Counted from the first letter of the stretch, positions 1-10,300 are shown. The stretch is 32,273 nucleotides of DNA from CBIFWW01 sp966186435 (GCA_966186435.1 CBIFWW010000016.1:1-32273); one strand, 5' to 3'. The notes: generated by a model not told the origin, from the sequence alone. Made by a program: numbers and translations.

Positions 1-526
1 TGTAGCTGGTGATGCCCTGTTTTTCCAGGCGCTGTTCGCCACCCAGATCGAACAGATTAATAATGAAGGCTGCATTATGTACTTCGCCGCCCAGACGACG
101 GATCAGTTTTACAGTGGCTTCAATAGTGCCGCCGGTAGCCAGCAGGTCATCAACCACCAGCACTTTGTCACCGGGCTTGATGGCGTCAGTGTGGATTTCC
201 AGCCGATCGGTGCCGTATTCCAGCTCATAGCTTTCGGCGATGGTTTCGCGAGGCAGTTTGCGCGGTTTACGTACCGGGACAAAGCCCACGCCCATTGCCA
301 GCGCAACCGGTGCGCCAAACAGGAAGCCACGGGCTTCGGTACCCACTACTTTAGTGATACCAGCATCTTTGAAACGGTCAACCAGCAGTTCGATGCTTAA
401 AGCGTAGGCTTTAGGATCTTCCAGCAGACTGGTGACGTCACGGAACAGGATACCCGGCTTTGGATAATCCTGGACGCTTTTAATACTATTTTTAATAAAT
501 TCAAGCTGTTGCGCAGTCGCAGTCAT
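1..526 (-). CDS. apt: Adenine phosphoribosyltransferase, C-terminus cut by window edge
   Basis: Catalyses adenine + PRPP to AMP + PPi in cytosolic purine salvage. The minus-strand frame starts at the ATG complementary to 524-526 (MTATAQQLEF) and stays open to base 2, giving 175 codons. E. coli Apt has 183 residues, so only about 8 residues are missing. The PRPP-binding signature VLVVDDLLATGGT is present about two thirds along, together with the EARGFLFGAPVAL segment typical of Apt. ybaN lies upstream on the same strand, 150 bp away; I see no clear terminator between them. The gene reads as intact as far as it goes. The identification is from recognisable family sequence and is very secure; only the last residues and the stop codon are outside the window. 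Confidence 0.97.
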   Translation of the reverse strand, partial: MTATAQQLEFIKNSIKSVQDYPKPGILFRDVTSLLEDPKAYALSIELLVDRFKDAGITKVVGTEARGFLFGAPVALAMGVGFVPVRKPRKLPRETIAESYELEYGTDRLEIHTDAIKPGDKVLVVDDLLATGGTIEATVKLIRRLGGEVHNAAFIINLFDLGGEQRLEKQGITSY

Positions 527-676
527 GGTATATGCCTGATAAAAACATGTCACTCACAGGCCGTGGATTCGTTCAACCCTGAACCACTGCTCATCCTTTA
601 ATCAGACGTACCTGTGCTCGAAAACGCTCGAATCTACTGGGTGCCGCAGACAAATGCAACCACTGAAAATTGTGAT

Positions 677-1054
677 TCAGCTTTTTCGTTGTTTTCCATC
701 AACAACCGGAATACGCCAGATAAAAAACAGCAGCGCCATTAGCAAAATGAGCAGCAAAATCCGCACCCAGTTAATCGTCACCAGCCATAAAGAGAAGCTG
801 AAGGTTATGATGATAAAAACCAGCGCCCTTGACTTGGCCCCTGGGGGCATGGCCCGATGTTGTTGCCAGAAACGTAAATAACCGCCAAACCAGGAGCGGT
901 AAAGTAGCCAGTGATGGAAGCGGGGGGAGGAGCGGGAGAAGCACCATGCCGCCAGCAGCAAAAATGGGGTAGTCGGCAGCAGTGGCAGAACAACGCCTAA
1001 TGTCGCCAGGACTACCGCCAGCCAACCAATCGTGATTAAAATGATGCGCCCCAT
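677..1054 (-). CDS. ybaN: Inner-membrane protein YbaN (DUF454 family)
   Basis: A 125-residue hydrophobic protein with about three to four predicted membrane segments (residues about 5-30 and 75-115). It contains the conserved family stretch LPTTPFLLLAAWCFSRSSPRF and the WFGGYLRFW segment, as in E. coli YbaN, also 125 residues. The start at the ATG complementary to 1052-1054 (MGRIILI) is chosen over an upstream ATG that would add 11 residues, because it matches the family length and the family N-terminus. Its function is unknown. It is divergent from priC, with only 55 bp between the two start codons, so the promoters must be closely packed there. It lies upstream of apt on the same strand and could be co-transcribed with it. 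Confidence 0.93.
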   Translation of the reverse strand: MGRIILITIGWLAVVLATLGVVLPLLPTTPFLLLAAWCFSRSSPRFHHWLLYRSWFGGYLRFWQQHRAMPPGAKSRALVFIIITFSFSLWLVTINWVRILLLILLMALLFFIWRIPVVDGKQRKS

Positions 1055-1109
1055 GTCAGATCCCTTTTGCCTGGTGACGGGCAGCATTATTACCTTTCAT
1101 GGAGCCGAT

Positions 1110-1637
1110 GTGAAAAGCGAAATTTTATTAGCCACGTTGAATGAAAAGGTGGCAAGCCTGGCACAACAGTTGGCACCTATTGCCAGGCACCCTACCTTAA
1201 GCCCGCGTTTTGACCGGCACCTTTTTACCTGCCGCTCAACGGCCATCAATGATTATTTACAGGAAGTGGAACATTCGCTTAACACCCTACGTGGTGCGGT
1301 GAAGCGCCGGGATAGCGCCAAAACGGCCTGGCTGGCCGAGCATTTATTACATCAAATTGCCGCCCTTTCCCGGGAGGCCGCCACCTGGCAACTACGCGGC
1401 CATGATTCCGCCCACCTCAAGATTGGCGACCTGCACCAGGATTTACTCAAACATCAGGACTATGAACGGCGGCTGCTGGCGATGGTCCGGCAGCGCGAAG
1501 CCATGCTCAAAACGGTCACTGGCCTGGCTGAACAGCAGCAGCTTCAGCGGGAATATGATGCCCTAAAACAACGCCTGGCTCGCTGCACTACTGCGCTTGA
1601 GCGGATAGAACGCCGGCTGGCGAACCATACTCGATAG
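1110..1637 (+). CDS. priC: Primosomal replication protein PriC
   Basis: PriC reloads DnaB helicase at stalled or collapsed replication forks by the PriA-independent restart route. I place the start at GTG 1110 (VKSEILLATL). It is preceded by GGAG at 1101-1104, and the product is then 175 residues, the E. coli length. An ATG 78 bp upstream would add a 26-residue tail with no counterpart in the family. Conserved stretches are LSPRFDRHLF near the N-terminus, AWLAEHLLHQ, HQDYERRLLAMV, and LARCTTALERIERRLA at the C-terminus. The protein is highly charged and mostly helical. rsmS follows after 30 bp on the same strand and is functionally linked to PriC in E. coli. The identification is secure; the GTG start is an inference. 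Confidence 0.94.
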   Translation: MKSEILLATLNEKVASLAQQLAPIARHPTLSPRFDRHLFTCRSTAINDYLQEVEHSLNTLRGAVKRRDSAKTAWLAEHLLHQIAALSREAATWQLRGHDSAHLKIGDLHQDLLKHQDYERRLLAMVRQREAMLKTVTGLAEQQQLQREYDALKQRLARCTTALERIERRLANHTR

Positions 1638-1667
1638 TGGTAATAAACATTAAACGGAGAGAAGGCT

Positions 1668-1829
1668 ATGTCGCTGGATAAAGCACCCAATGAAATCAAG
1701 CTGGCGGTGGATTTGATTATGTTGCTGGAGCAGCACCAGATCCCGACGAACACAGCGCTGGCTGCCCTGGAGATTGTCCGCCAGGATTACCTGGCAAAAC
1801 AGGCGCGGGAGCAATCCCCCCGCGACTAA
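1668..1829 (+). CDS. rsmS: Small protein RsmS (YbaM), PriC-associated
   Basis: A 53-residue protein, the same length as E. coli YbaM/RsmS. It begins MSLDKAPNEIKLAVDLIMLL and ends QAREQSPRD. The Shine-Dalgarno is purine-rich (GGAGAGAAGG, 1656-1665), just before ATG 1668. Homologues are known as a regulator of secondary metabolism in Pectobacterium and as an accessory factor of PriC-dependent replication restart in E. coli. The tight priC-rsmS arrangement (30 bp) fits the latter role. The stop codon TAA (1827-1829) directly abuts the convergent mscK stop (1830-1832), so there is no spacer and no terminator between the two genes. Confidence 0.93.
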   Translation: MSLDKAPNEIKLAVDLIMLLEQHQIPTNTALAALEIVRQDYLAKQAREQSPRD

Positions 1830-4800
1830 TCAGGCTGCCGGATGGGGGCCATTATCCGGGGAGGTATCGCGCTTCACTTCCGTCAGGCTTTCCCCCTTCT
1901 GGTTATGCAGATGCACTTCCAGCTGGTTGAAGGCGATATTAATATCGTTTTCACGGCATAAACGATCAATGGTACGGTTCAGCTCATCCACGGTGTGGCT
2001 ACGGTCACGCAGCTCGCGCACATAGAGCCGTAATTCATGATCCAGGGTACTGGCCCCGAAGGTGGTAAATAACACCACCGGCTCCGGATCGTGCATCACC
2101 CGCGGATGCTCATTGGCGGCCTTCAGCAGGATCTCTTTGACTTTATCGAGATCAGAGCCGTAGGCAACCCCAAGCCGAATCACAACACGCGTCACCGTAT
2201 CGGACAACGACCAGTTAATCAGGCGCTCTGTCACGAAAGCCTTGTTAGGGATGATCACTTCTTTGCGGTCAAAATCGGTAATGGTGGTGGCACGGATGCG
2301 GATCTTACTGACGGAACCGGAATAAGTACCGATAGTGACCGTATCGCCAATGCGCACCGGGCGTTCGAACAGAATAATCAGGCCAGAAACGAAGTTCCCG
2401 AAGATCTCCTGCAAACCAAACCCCAAACCCACCGACAGCGCCGCAGCCAGCCATTGTAATTTATCCCAAGAGACCCCCAATGACCCAAACACCGTCATGG
2501 CCCCCACGGCAATAATGGCGTAGTTGAGGATGGTGGTGATGGCGTAGGACGCCCCCTGGCGCATCTTCAGCCGCGATAACACCAGCACTTCTAGCAGGCC
2601 CGGCAAGTTACGTATTAACGCCCAAGCCACCATCAGCGCAATCACGGCAAACAGCAGGCTGCCCATGGTGACATTTTTCACCACTGCCGTACCAGCTTCG
2701 GTGCCGTTGTAATGCCATAGCACGAGACTGTCCAGATAGGCAAACACCGTGATTAAGTCAGACCAGATGGCCCAAAACACTAACCCAAACAGGGCAAACA
2801 TCACCAACATAGTGATCCGCAGAGTTTGTTGGTTAATTTGATCGAGTCCAAGCGGCGGCTCTTCTACCGGCTCCGCGCCTTCGGCCCCTTCCTTCACCAT
2901 ATTCTGGCGGCGGGCCACCGCACGGCGGTAGGCAATACGGCGAGCGGCCACGCTCAGGCCTCGCAATACAGTCTGGTAAAGCAGATTCCAGATAATCACT
3001 AGATAGACGGTTTCAATCCAGCGCCCCGCTAGCCGGAGAGTGGTGTAGAAATATCCCATCGCCGCTAATACCAGTAATGCCAGCGGCACCAGTGCCAGAA
3101 CAGCGAGGGTGATTAACTGCAGCGCATGAGACTCTTTATCCTGCCAGCTGTCGCGGAACATCGGCCACACCAGGCTGGTAATCACCAGCAGGTTAACAAA
3201 GATCACCATCTGGCCGAACACATCTTCCATCAGATAAAGCGGGGATAGCTCCGCCACTACGGACCAGAACAGCAATGGCAACAGAGCGAGGCTGATGCGC
3301 ATAATCTGACGCCGCCAGTGGCTAGTGAGATTTTCCGGCATCATAAAGTGGTGGATTGCCACGCCGTTCTTATCAAGTATGCGCCAACACAGGCCGAACA
3401 CTAGCCAGAATAGTGCCAACTGGAGGTTAAAGTGCCACAGTAAATTGCTGACGTTGAGCTGCATAAACAGCAGGATTAGCCCCAGAGCCAGAATGATCAG
3501 GCACATCGGCAAGGCTTTCACCACATTAAGGGCAATGGCTTTGAGGGTATGTAACTGGCTGTCATTGCGCAGTTGCCCGACTTCACCATTAATAATATCC
3601 AGATATTGATTAATCCAGCGGAAACGCCAGTGGATCAGCCCGGCAATCAGCAACAGAGGTAGACCGGCCAGGAAGGCCATCAAGGATGATGAAAGCGCTT
3701 TATCCCAGCTGGCGGTGATCTTCAGCGCCTTGGCTTGGTCTTTGATCGCCTGAGGCCAGGATGTGATCCAGTCCCAATTCATAGGTTTATTACTGTTTAC
3801 CCAGAAAATCTGCTGAGTCAGGATTTTTTGCAGATTGTCGCTGACGCTGATTAACTGCTGCTGGTTAATTTGCAAATTGATGGCCATCATCAGCTGGGTG
3901 CCCATCTGCTTGTTCAGGGAATCCAGCAGCTCACGGCGCATATCGACGATCTGGGTCAACGCGTCGTGTACGTCGTCATTGACTTCCTTTTCATGGCCCT
4001 TTTCAATTTCGGCCACAAAGCTATCGCTTTGGAATAAGGCATCACGCTGCTGGTTAATATCAAATTGCTCGAGGCGCAGGTCTGCAATGCGATTGGTCAT
4101 GTCCTCCAACTCTTTGGCGGAAGGCAGGTTTTGTTGCTGATGATATAGAATGCGCGATAACAGCAGGCTGCCCTTAAGCACCGAGATCTGCTCTTTCAGA
4201 TTGCGTTCAGATTGCACCGCCCGGTCAAGCCAGTTTTTTACACGAATATTGCGCTGTACCAGATCATTGCCGCCTTCGGTAGCGGCGATTAAACGCTGGC
4301 TGAGCTGCTGGTTAATATCAAGCTCCTGCTTCACCAGCGGGTTATTCTGAATACTGGAAGCTTCATCGGTGTTCACCGCCTGCTGAGCGGTTTTCTCCGT
4401 CAGGGTTAAACGTTTGGTACTGGCCGCCTGTTGCAAAAGCTGTAATTGGTGCTCCAGGCGATTGATATGTTCGGAGGTGTAATCGCGCTGCTTTTGTAAG
4501 GTATCCTGCAACACGGTGTTGCCTTCCAGACTACGGCGCTGCTGATCAATCTGCGCATTCAATAGCGCCTGTTGGGCCAGTAACAAGCCTTGTTGGGTGG
4601 GGCGTAATGCTTCACCCGGCGTGCTGCCACTCAGCTGGTTACGAATTTGCTGCAGCTGCTGCGAGGCACTGTTCATCACATTCTGCACCCGCTCAGGCTG
4701 GGTTTGCAGGGAAACCAACTGGCTATTTAAGGTGGAGAGATCGCTCTGTGCGCTTTGTAAATCATCAAAGGCTTGAGACAGACGCCCTTCCTGCTGCTTT

Positions 4801-5189
4801 AATGTCAGCGAGTTCAGGTTTTGCAGCGTAACCGCATCGGGGTCTTGGGTACTAAGGGCAGAAAGCGCTTCAGTGGCCTTGCGCAGCTTTGCCGGTGCCT
4901 GGCTCAACTGTTGGCGTAAATCGGCGGAATCTTGTTTTATCCGGTCGATCTTATCAAGGGTTTCAATGGTGTGGGTCAGATCCTGCTCCGCCAATTTTTC
5001 CTGCGGTGACAGCGTTTTTTGGCGCGATGATAAAGCATCCAGCTGGCTCTGAACATCTGCCCGTATGGGAGCGTCATTATTCCCGGCTATGGCTGGCGAG
5101 GCAGTCAATAGTGAGCCACAAAATAGAATGGCGGCGAAAATAAAAGCGGACAAATAATTCCGCGGAGATATCAGAAGCTGGTTATTCAT
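1830..5189 (-). CDS. mscK: Potassium-dependent mechanosensitive channel MscK
   Basis: A large inner-membrane mechanosensitive channel (KefA) that opens under membrane tension and is modulated by external potassium. The protein is 1119 residues; E. coli has 1120. It starts MNNQLLISPRNYL with a signal peptide ending near ASPAIA-G (about residue 35). A long Gln-rich coiled-coil periplasmic region follows (about 40-480), then about ten membrane segments. The C-terminal MscS-like pore and vestibule include SVGLGFGLQEIFGNF and FERPVRIGDTVTI. The start chosen removes an 18-residue upstream extension and restores the signal peptide. acrR lies upstream on the same strand, 132 bp away. A long hairpin (5237-5273) lies in the spacer. 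The gene is intact. Confidence 0.97.
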   Translation of the reverse strand: MNNQLLISPRNYLSAFIFAAILFCGSLLTASPAIAGNNDAPIRADVQSQLDALSSRQKTLSPQEKLAEQDLTHTIETLDKIDRIKQDSADLRQQLSQAPAKLRKATEALSALSTQDPDAVTLQNLNSLTLKQQEGRLSQAFDDLQSAQSDLSTLNSQLVSLQTQPERVQNVMNSASQQLQQIRNQLSGSTPGEALRPTQQGLLLAQQALLNAQIDQQRRSLEGNTVLQDTLQKQRDYTSEHINRLEHQLQLLQQAASTKRLTLTEKTAQQAVNTDEASSIQNNPLVKQELDINQQLSQRLIAATEGGNDLVQRNIRVKNWLDRAVQSERNLKEQISVLKGSLLLSRILYHQQQNLPSAKELEDMTNRIADLRLEQFDINQQRDALFQSDSFVAEIEKGHEKEVNDDVHDALTQIVDMRRELLDSLNKQMGTQLMMAINLQINQQQLISVSDNLQKILTQQIFWVNSNKPMNWDWITSWPQAIKDQAKALKITASWDKALSSSLMAFLAGLPLLLIAGLIHWRFRWINQYLDIINGEVGQLRNDSQLHTLKAIALNVVKALPMCLIILALGLILLFMQLNVSNLLWHFNLQLALFWLVFGLCWRILDKNGVAIHHFMMPENLTSHWRRQIMRISLALLPLLFWSVVAELSPLYLMEDVFGQMVIFVNLLVITSLVWPMFRDSWQDKESHALQLITLAVLALVPLALLVLAAMGYFYTTLRLAGRWIETVYLVIIWNLLYQTVLRGLSVAARRIAYRRAVARRQNMVKEGAEGAEPVEEPPLGLDQINQQTLRITMLVMFALFGLVFWAIWSDLITVFAYLDSLVLWHYNGTEAGTAVVKNVTMGSLLFAVIALMVAWALIRNLPGLLEVLVLSRLKMRQGASYAITTILNYAIIAVGAMTVFGSLGVSWDKLQWLAAALSVGLGFGLQEIFGNFVSGLIILFERPVRIGDTVTIGTYSGSVSKIRIRATTITDFDRKEVIIPNKAFVTERLINWSLSDTVTRVVIRLGVAYGSDLDKVKEILLKAANEHPRVMHDPEPVVLFTTFGASTLDHELRLYVRELRDRSHTVDELNRTIDRLCRENDINIAFNQLEVHLHNQKGESLTEVKRDTSPDNGPHPAA

Positions 5190-5236
5190 GGGTTTAAGCT
5201 TAACGGCTCTGGCGATGAGGGATACCGCCATGCAGA

Positions 5237-5273
5237 ATACCACGCTACCCGTAAGCCGTGGTAGCGCTGGTAT
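5237..5273 (-). repeat. Long imperfect hairpin in the acrR-mscK spacer
   Basis: The arms are ATACCA-CGCTACC (5237-5249) and GGTAGCG-C-TGGTAT (5260-5273). They form a 13-bp stem with one bulged base and a 10-nt loop, 48 bp upstream of the mscK start. There is no U-run in either direction, so it is not a standard terminator. It could attenuate readthrough from acrR or lie in the mscK leader RNA. A second hairpin with arms ACTGGCC/GGCCAGT (5295-5313) lies just after the acrR stop. Confidence 0.55.
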
Positions 5274-5321
5274 CTGAGATTTATTCGGAGGCGCACTGGC
5301 CGATTTGGCCAGTTAAAACTG

Positions 5322-5963
5322 TCAGGATTCAGCCGATTGTAATGCCGGGCTGAGGAGCAGCATGTCGATCAACACCGCTACATAGGTCCTGGCTTCACCT
5401 TGCAAATCAAAACGTTCCGGCGAGAAGAGCCAAGTTTCCATCAAGCCACAAATATAGCTACGTATAAGAATGGCCGCCCGCCGCTTTTGTAGCCGCTCAG
5501 GTAACAGCCCGGCATTCATACAATGCTGGAGAGAACCTTCAATCTTATCGAATTCATGCATACCAAGTTTACGATGACGGTCACGGACAATCGCCATTTC
5601 TCCAACAAACTCGCATTTGTGAAAAATTATTTCCATCATTAAGCGCCGGCGCTCTTCCACTACCACCGCTTCAAGGATATAAACCAATAATTCTCTTAAA
5701 ACAGAAAGTGGATCGTCGGGAAATTTTGCCCGATACTCAATTTCAACTTCGCCGATGCCTGCTTCAGAGGATTGCCAAATTTCGCTAAATAATTCCGGCT
5801 TATTTTTGAAATGCCAGTAGATTGCTCCACGGGTCACTCCTGCCGCATGGGCAATATCTGCAAGTGAGGTGGAAGAAACGCCCCGCTCAGAAAAAAGACG
5901 TAAAGCTACATCCAGGATGTGTTGGCGGGTTTCTAATGCTTGTTGTTTGGTTTTTCGTGCCAT
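5322..5963 (-). CDS. acrR: TetR-family repressor AcrR of the AcrAB efflux pump
   Basis: A local repressor of acrAB that is released by many hydrophobic ligands. The product is 213 residues (E. coli 215). It starts MARKTKQQALETRQ, with the TetR helix-turn-helix at about 10-55 (TSLADIAHAAGVTRGAIYWHF), followed by the helical ligand-binding domain. The start complementary to 5961-5963 is preferred to an upstream ATG that would run the frame through the operator. It is divergent from acrA, and its 24-bp operator palindrome (5993-6016) sits 29 bp upstream of its start. It can therefore repress both acrA and itself. No damaging changes are visible in the DNA-binding part. Confidence 0.96.
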   Translation of the reverse strand: MARKTKQQALETRQHILDVALRLFSERGVSSTSLADIAHAAGVTRGAIYWHFKNKPELFSEIWQSSEAGIGEVEIEYRAKFPDDPLSVLRELLVYILEAVVVEERRRLMMEIIFHKCEFVGEMAIVRDRHRKLGMHEFDKIEGSLQHCMNAGLLPERLQKRRAAILIRSYICGLMETWLFSPERFDLQGEARTYVAVLIDMLLLSPALQSAES

Positions 5964-5992
5964 AGTCCGCGGAAATTCAAGGAAGCGCGATT

Positions 5993-6016
5993 TACATACA
6001 TTTGTGAATGTATGTA
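5993..6016. promoter_or_regulatory. AcrR operator overlapping the acrAB promoter region
   Basis: A near-perfect 24-bp palindrome with arms TACATACATT and GAATGTATGTA, which to my knowledge is the same sequence as the E. coli AcrR operator. It lies in the acrR-acrA intergenic region. An AT-rich -10-like element (TTATAT/TATAAA, 6031-6039) lies just downstream toward acrA, so bound AcrR would block acrAB transcription. Confidence 0.92.
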
Positions 6017-6123
6017 CCATAGCACGACCATTATATAAACGCAGCATTGGTTTTTTTGGACCAAAGATCCCCCGATCTCTATCCATTCAATCAACTTTGA
6101 AATCGGACACTCGAGGTTTACCT

Positions 6124-7314
6124 ATGAACAAAAACAGAGGGTTAACGCCTCTGGCGGTCGTTCTGATGCTTTCGGGCACCATTGCGCTAACAGGATGTGA
6201 TGACAAACCGGCCCAGCAGCAGGCAACGATGCCCGAAGTGGGAATTGTGACGTTGAAAACCGCGCCACTCCAAATCACTACCGAGTTACCAGGCCGTACC
6301 ACCGCTTATCGCGTGGCTGAAGTACGTCCACAGGTAAGTGGCATAATCCTGAAACGCAACTTTGTAGAAGGCAGCGAAATCAAAGCGGGGGAATCGCTCT
6401 ATCAAATCGACCCGGCGACCTATCAGGCCTCCTATGACAGCGCCAAAGGTGATTTAGCAAAAGCCCAAGCCGCAGCGAACGTCGCGAAAGTGACGGTGAA
6501 CCGTTATTCCAAACTGCTGGGCACTAACTATGTTAGCCGCCAGGATTATGACAACGCACTGGCTGATTCTCAACAAGCTAATGCTGCGGTACTGGCTGCA
6601 AAAGCAGCGGTAGAAACTGCGCGCATCAATTTGGCTTACACTAAAGTCACCTCCCCTATCAGTGGCCGTATTGGTGCATCCACTGTGACTGAAGGGGCTT
6701 TAGTACAGAGCGGCCAAACCACCGCAATGGCGACCGTTCAACAGCTAGACCCAATCTATGTTGACGTAACCCAATCCAGTAATGACTTCCTGCGTTTGAA
6801 GCAAGAACTGGCCGCTGGTACGTTGAAGCAAGTTGACGGTAAAGCTAAAGTTGCGCTGGTGACTAACGATGGTATCAAGTATTCCCAAACAGGTAGCCTG
6901 GAATTCTCTGATGTTTCCGTGGATCAAACCACTGGCTCCATCACCCTGCGCGCTATCTTCCCTAACCCGGATAAAATCCTACTGCCAGGGATGTTCGTTC
7001 GCGCCACCCTGGATGAAGGCACTAACGAGAACGCACTCTTGGTTCCTCAGCAAGGTATAACCCGTACCCCACGGGGCGATGCCAGTGCAATGGTTGTAGG
7101 TGCAGGCGACAAAGTAGAAATACGCAAGCTGACTACCAGCCAGGCTATTGGCGACAAATGGTTAGTGACTGACGGCCTGAAAGCCGGTGATCGCGTGATC
7201 GTTACTGGTCTTCAGAAAGTGAAACCGGGTGTTCAGGTGAAAACGCAGGAAGTGACTGCTGACGACAAGGCAAAACCTGCCTCCGATGCTCCAGCAGAGC
7301 AGAAACAGTCTTAA
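6124..7314 (+). CDS. acrA: Periplasmic adaptor lipoprotein AcrA
   Basis: The membrane-fusion subunit joining AcrB to the outer-membrane channel TolC in the tripartite drug efflux pump. The product is 396 residues (E. coli 397). It has a lipoprotein signal peptide with lipobox LTGC, so Cys25 is lipidated. Asp at +2 and +3 (CDD) favours retention in the inner membrane. The order is beta-barrel/lipoyl half, a hairpin coiled coil (about 95-170, with AKAQAAANVAKVTVNRY and AKAAVETARINLAYT), lipoyl (SPISGRIGASTVTEGALV), beta-barrel and membrane-proximal domain. ATG 6124 follows GAGG at 6113-6116. A longer upstream frame would cross the operator and is rejected. acrB follows after 22 bp in the same operon. 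The Lys/Ala-rich C-terminal tail is typical. Confidence 0.97.
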   Translation: MNKNRGLTPLAVVLMLSGTIALTGCDDKPAQQQATMPEVGIVTLKTAPLQITTELPGRTTAYRVAEVRPQVSGIILKRNFVEGSEIKAGESLYQIDPATYQASYDSAKGDLAKAQAAANVAKVTVNRYSKLLGTNYVSRQDYDNALADSQQANAAVLAAKAAVETARINLAYTKVTSPISGRIGASTVTEGALVQSGQTTAMATVQQLDPIYVDVTQSSNDFLRLKQELAAGTLKQVDGKAKVALVTNDGIKYSQTGSLEFSDVSVDQTTGSITLRAIFPNPDKILLPGMFVRATLDEGTNENALLVPQQGITRTPRGDASAMVVGAGDKVEIRKLTTSQAIGDKWLVTDGLKAGDRVIVTGLQKVKPGVQVKTQEVTADDKAKPASDAPAEQKQS

Positions 7315-7336
7315 CTTAAACAGGAGCCGTTAAGAC

Positions 7337-10300
7337 ATGGCTAAGTTTTTTATCGATCGCCCGATCTTCGCGTGGGTAATCGCAATCATCATCATGTTGG
7401 CAGGTGCTTTGGCAATCATGAAGCTGCCGGTCGCGCAATATCCTACGATTGCGCCTCCGGCGATTCAGATTACCGCTACTTATCCCGGTGCTGATGCGAA
7501 AACCGTACAAGATACGGTGACACAGGTTATCGAACAGAACATGAATGGTATCGATAACCTGTTGTATATGTCATCCACCAGTGATTCTTCTGGTACGGTG
7601 CAAATCACTATCACTTTTGACTCTGGTACCGATGCGGATATCGCACAGGTTCAGGTTCAAAATAAACTCCAGCTGGCAATGCCCCTGCTTCCACAAGAAG
7701 TACAGCAGCAGGGTGTAAGCGTTGAGAAATCCTCTAGTAGCTTCCTGATGGTACTCGGTATGATCAGTACCGATGGCACCATGAGCCAGGAAGACATTGC
7801 GGACTACGTGGGTGCGACCATTAAAGACCCGGTAAGCCGTACCAATGGGGTGGGTGACGTTCAGCTGTTCGGTGCACAGTACGCGATGCGTATCTGGATG
7901 GACCCGAACAAACTGAATAACTTCCAACTGACGCCAGTGGATGTTATCAACGCCATTAAAGCGCAGAACGCCCAGGTTGCTGCCGGTCAATTGGGTGGTA
8001 CGCCACCGGTTAAAGGCCAGCAGCTGAACGCTTCTATCATCGCGCAAACCCGTTTAAACAATACCGATGAGTTCGGTAAAATCCTGCTGAAAGTGAATCC
8101 GGATGGTTCTCAGGTACGCCTGAAAGACGTGGCGAAGATCGAGCTGGGTGGTGAAAACTACGACGTTATTGCTCGCTACAACGGCAAACCAGCGTCCGGT
8201 TTGGGTATTAAACTGGCTACCGGTGCTAACGCCCTGGATACCGCTGCTGCGGTACGTGCCACCGTTGAAAAACTCAAACCCTTCTTCCCACATGGGCTGC
8301 AAGTTGTTTACCCATACGACACCACCCCGTTCGTTCAAATCTCAATCAAGGAAGTAGTAAAAACCCTGATTGAAGCGATCGTGTTGGTATTTATCGTCAT
8401 GTATCTGTTCCTGCAAAACTTCCGCGCTACGTTGATCCCAACGATTGCGGTGCCGGTGGTATTGCTGGGTACTTTCGCGATTCTGGCAGCCTTTGGCTTC
8501 TCGATAAACACCCTAACAATGTTCGGTATGGTGCTTGCGATAGGCCTGTTGGTGGATGACGCCATCGTAGTAGTAGAAAACGTTGAGCGTGTGATGGTGG
8601 AAGAGGGCTTACCGCCAAAAGAAGCCACACGGAAATCAATGGGCCAAATCCAGGGTGCTCTGGTGGGTATTGCCATGGTGCTGTCGGCAGTATTTATACC
8701 GATGGCCTTCTTTGGTGGTTCCACCGGGGCAATTTACCGTCAGTTCTCCATTACTATCGTTTCGGCGATGGTGCTGTCAGTTATTGTTGCAATGATATTG
8801 ACCCCGGCCCTATGTGCCACCATGTTGAAACCTGTCGCCAAAGGCGATCACGGTGATAACAAAGGCGGTTTCTTTGGCTGGTTCAACCGCATGTTTGATA
8901 AGAGTACTCACCACTATACCGATAGCGTGGGCGGCATTTTGCGCAGCACCGGTCGCTATCTGGTGCTGTACCTGATCATCGTAGTTGGCATGGCCTTCCT
9001 GTTTATTCGTTTGCCAAGCTCCTTCTTGCCGGATGAAGACCAAGGAGTATTCCTGACCATGGCGCAGCTTCCCGCTGGTGCTACTCAGGAACGTACCCAG
9101 AAGGTGCTGGATCAGGTAACTGATTACTACCTGAAAAACGAAAAAGCTAATGTGAACTCCGTGTTTACTGTTAATGGCTTCGGTTTTGCGGGCCGTGGTC
9201 AGAACACCGGTTTGGCGTTTATCTCCCTGAAAAACTGGGATGAGCGTCCCGGCAAAGAGAACAAGGTTCCGGCCATAGCCGGTCGCGCCAGCGCCGCCTT
9301 CTCCAAAATTAAGGATGCGATGGTCTTCGCCTTTAACCTGCCAGCAATTGTTGAACTGGGTACCGCTACCGGTTTCGACTTCCAGCTGATTGATCAGGCT
9401 AACCTGGGGCACGAAAAACTGACCCAAGCACGTAACCAGTTGTTTGGTGAGATTGCCCAACATTCTGACTTGCTGGTAGGCGTTCGTCCTAACGGCCTGG
9501 AAGATACCCCGCAATTTAAAATCAACATTGACCAGGAAAAAGCACAGGCGCTGGGGGTATCCATTAGTGATATCAACACCACGCTGGGTGCCGCCTGGGG
9601 TGGTAGCTACGTCAACGACTTTATCGACCGTGGTCGTGTGAAGAAAGTGTACGTGATGTCCGAGGCGAAATACCGCATGCTGCCAAACGATATCAACAAC
9701 TGGTTCGTACGTGGTTCGAACGGCCAGATGGTACCGTTCTCCGCCTTCTCCACTTCACAGTGGGAATACGGCTCTCCACGGCTGGAGCGTTACAACGGCT
9801 TGCCATCTATGGAGATTTTAGGCCAGGCCGCACCAGGAAAGAGTACCGGTGAAGCTATGCTGTTGATGGAAGAGCTGGCGCGTAAACTGCCGACCGGTAT
9901 TGGTTACGACTGGACGGGTATGTCCTATCAGGAACGTTTGTCTGGTAACCAAGCCCCGTCTCTGTATGCCATCTCCCTGATCGTGGTCTTCCTGTGTCTG
10001 GCAGCCCTTTATGAGAGCTGGTCGATTCCATTCTCTGTAATGCTGGTGGTTCCGCTGGGGGTAATTGGTGCGCTGTTGGCCGCTACCTTCCGTGGCTTAA
10101 CCAACGACGTTTACTTCCAGGTGGGCCTGCTGACAACCATTGGCTTATCGGCGAAGAACGCCATATTGATTGTGGAATTCGCCAAAGATCTGATGGAGAA
10201 AGAAGGGAAAGGCCTGATTGAAGCGACGCTGGATGCGGTTCGTATGCGTTTACGCCCAATTCTGATGACTTCCCTGGCATTTATCCTCGGTGTAATGCCG

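Noticed and set aside
5964..6123. Extended starts for acrR and acrA running through the operator
   Set aside because: They cross the AcrR operator and promoter, lack ribosome sites and are absent from the family; downstream starts fit.
8810..9514. 234-codon minus-strand ORF opposite acrB
   Set aside because: It lies wholly within the conserved acrB coding frame and shows no recognisable domain or ribosome site.
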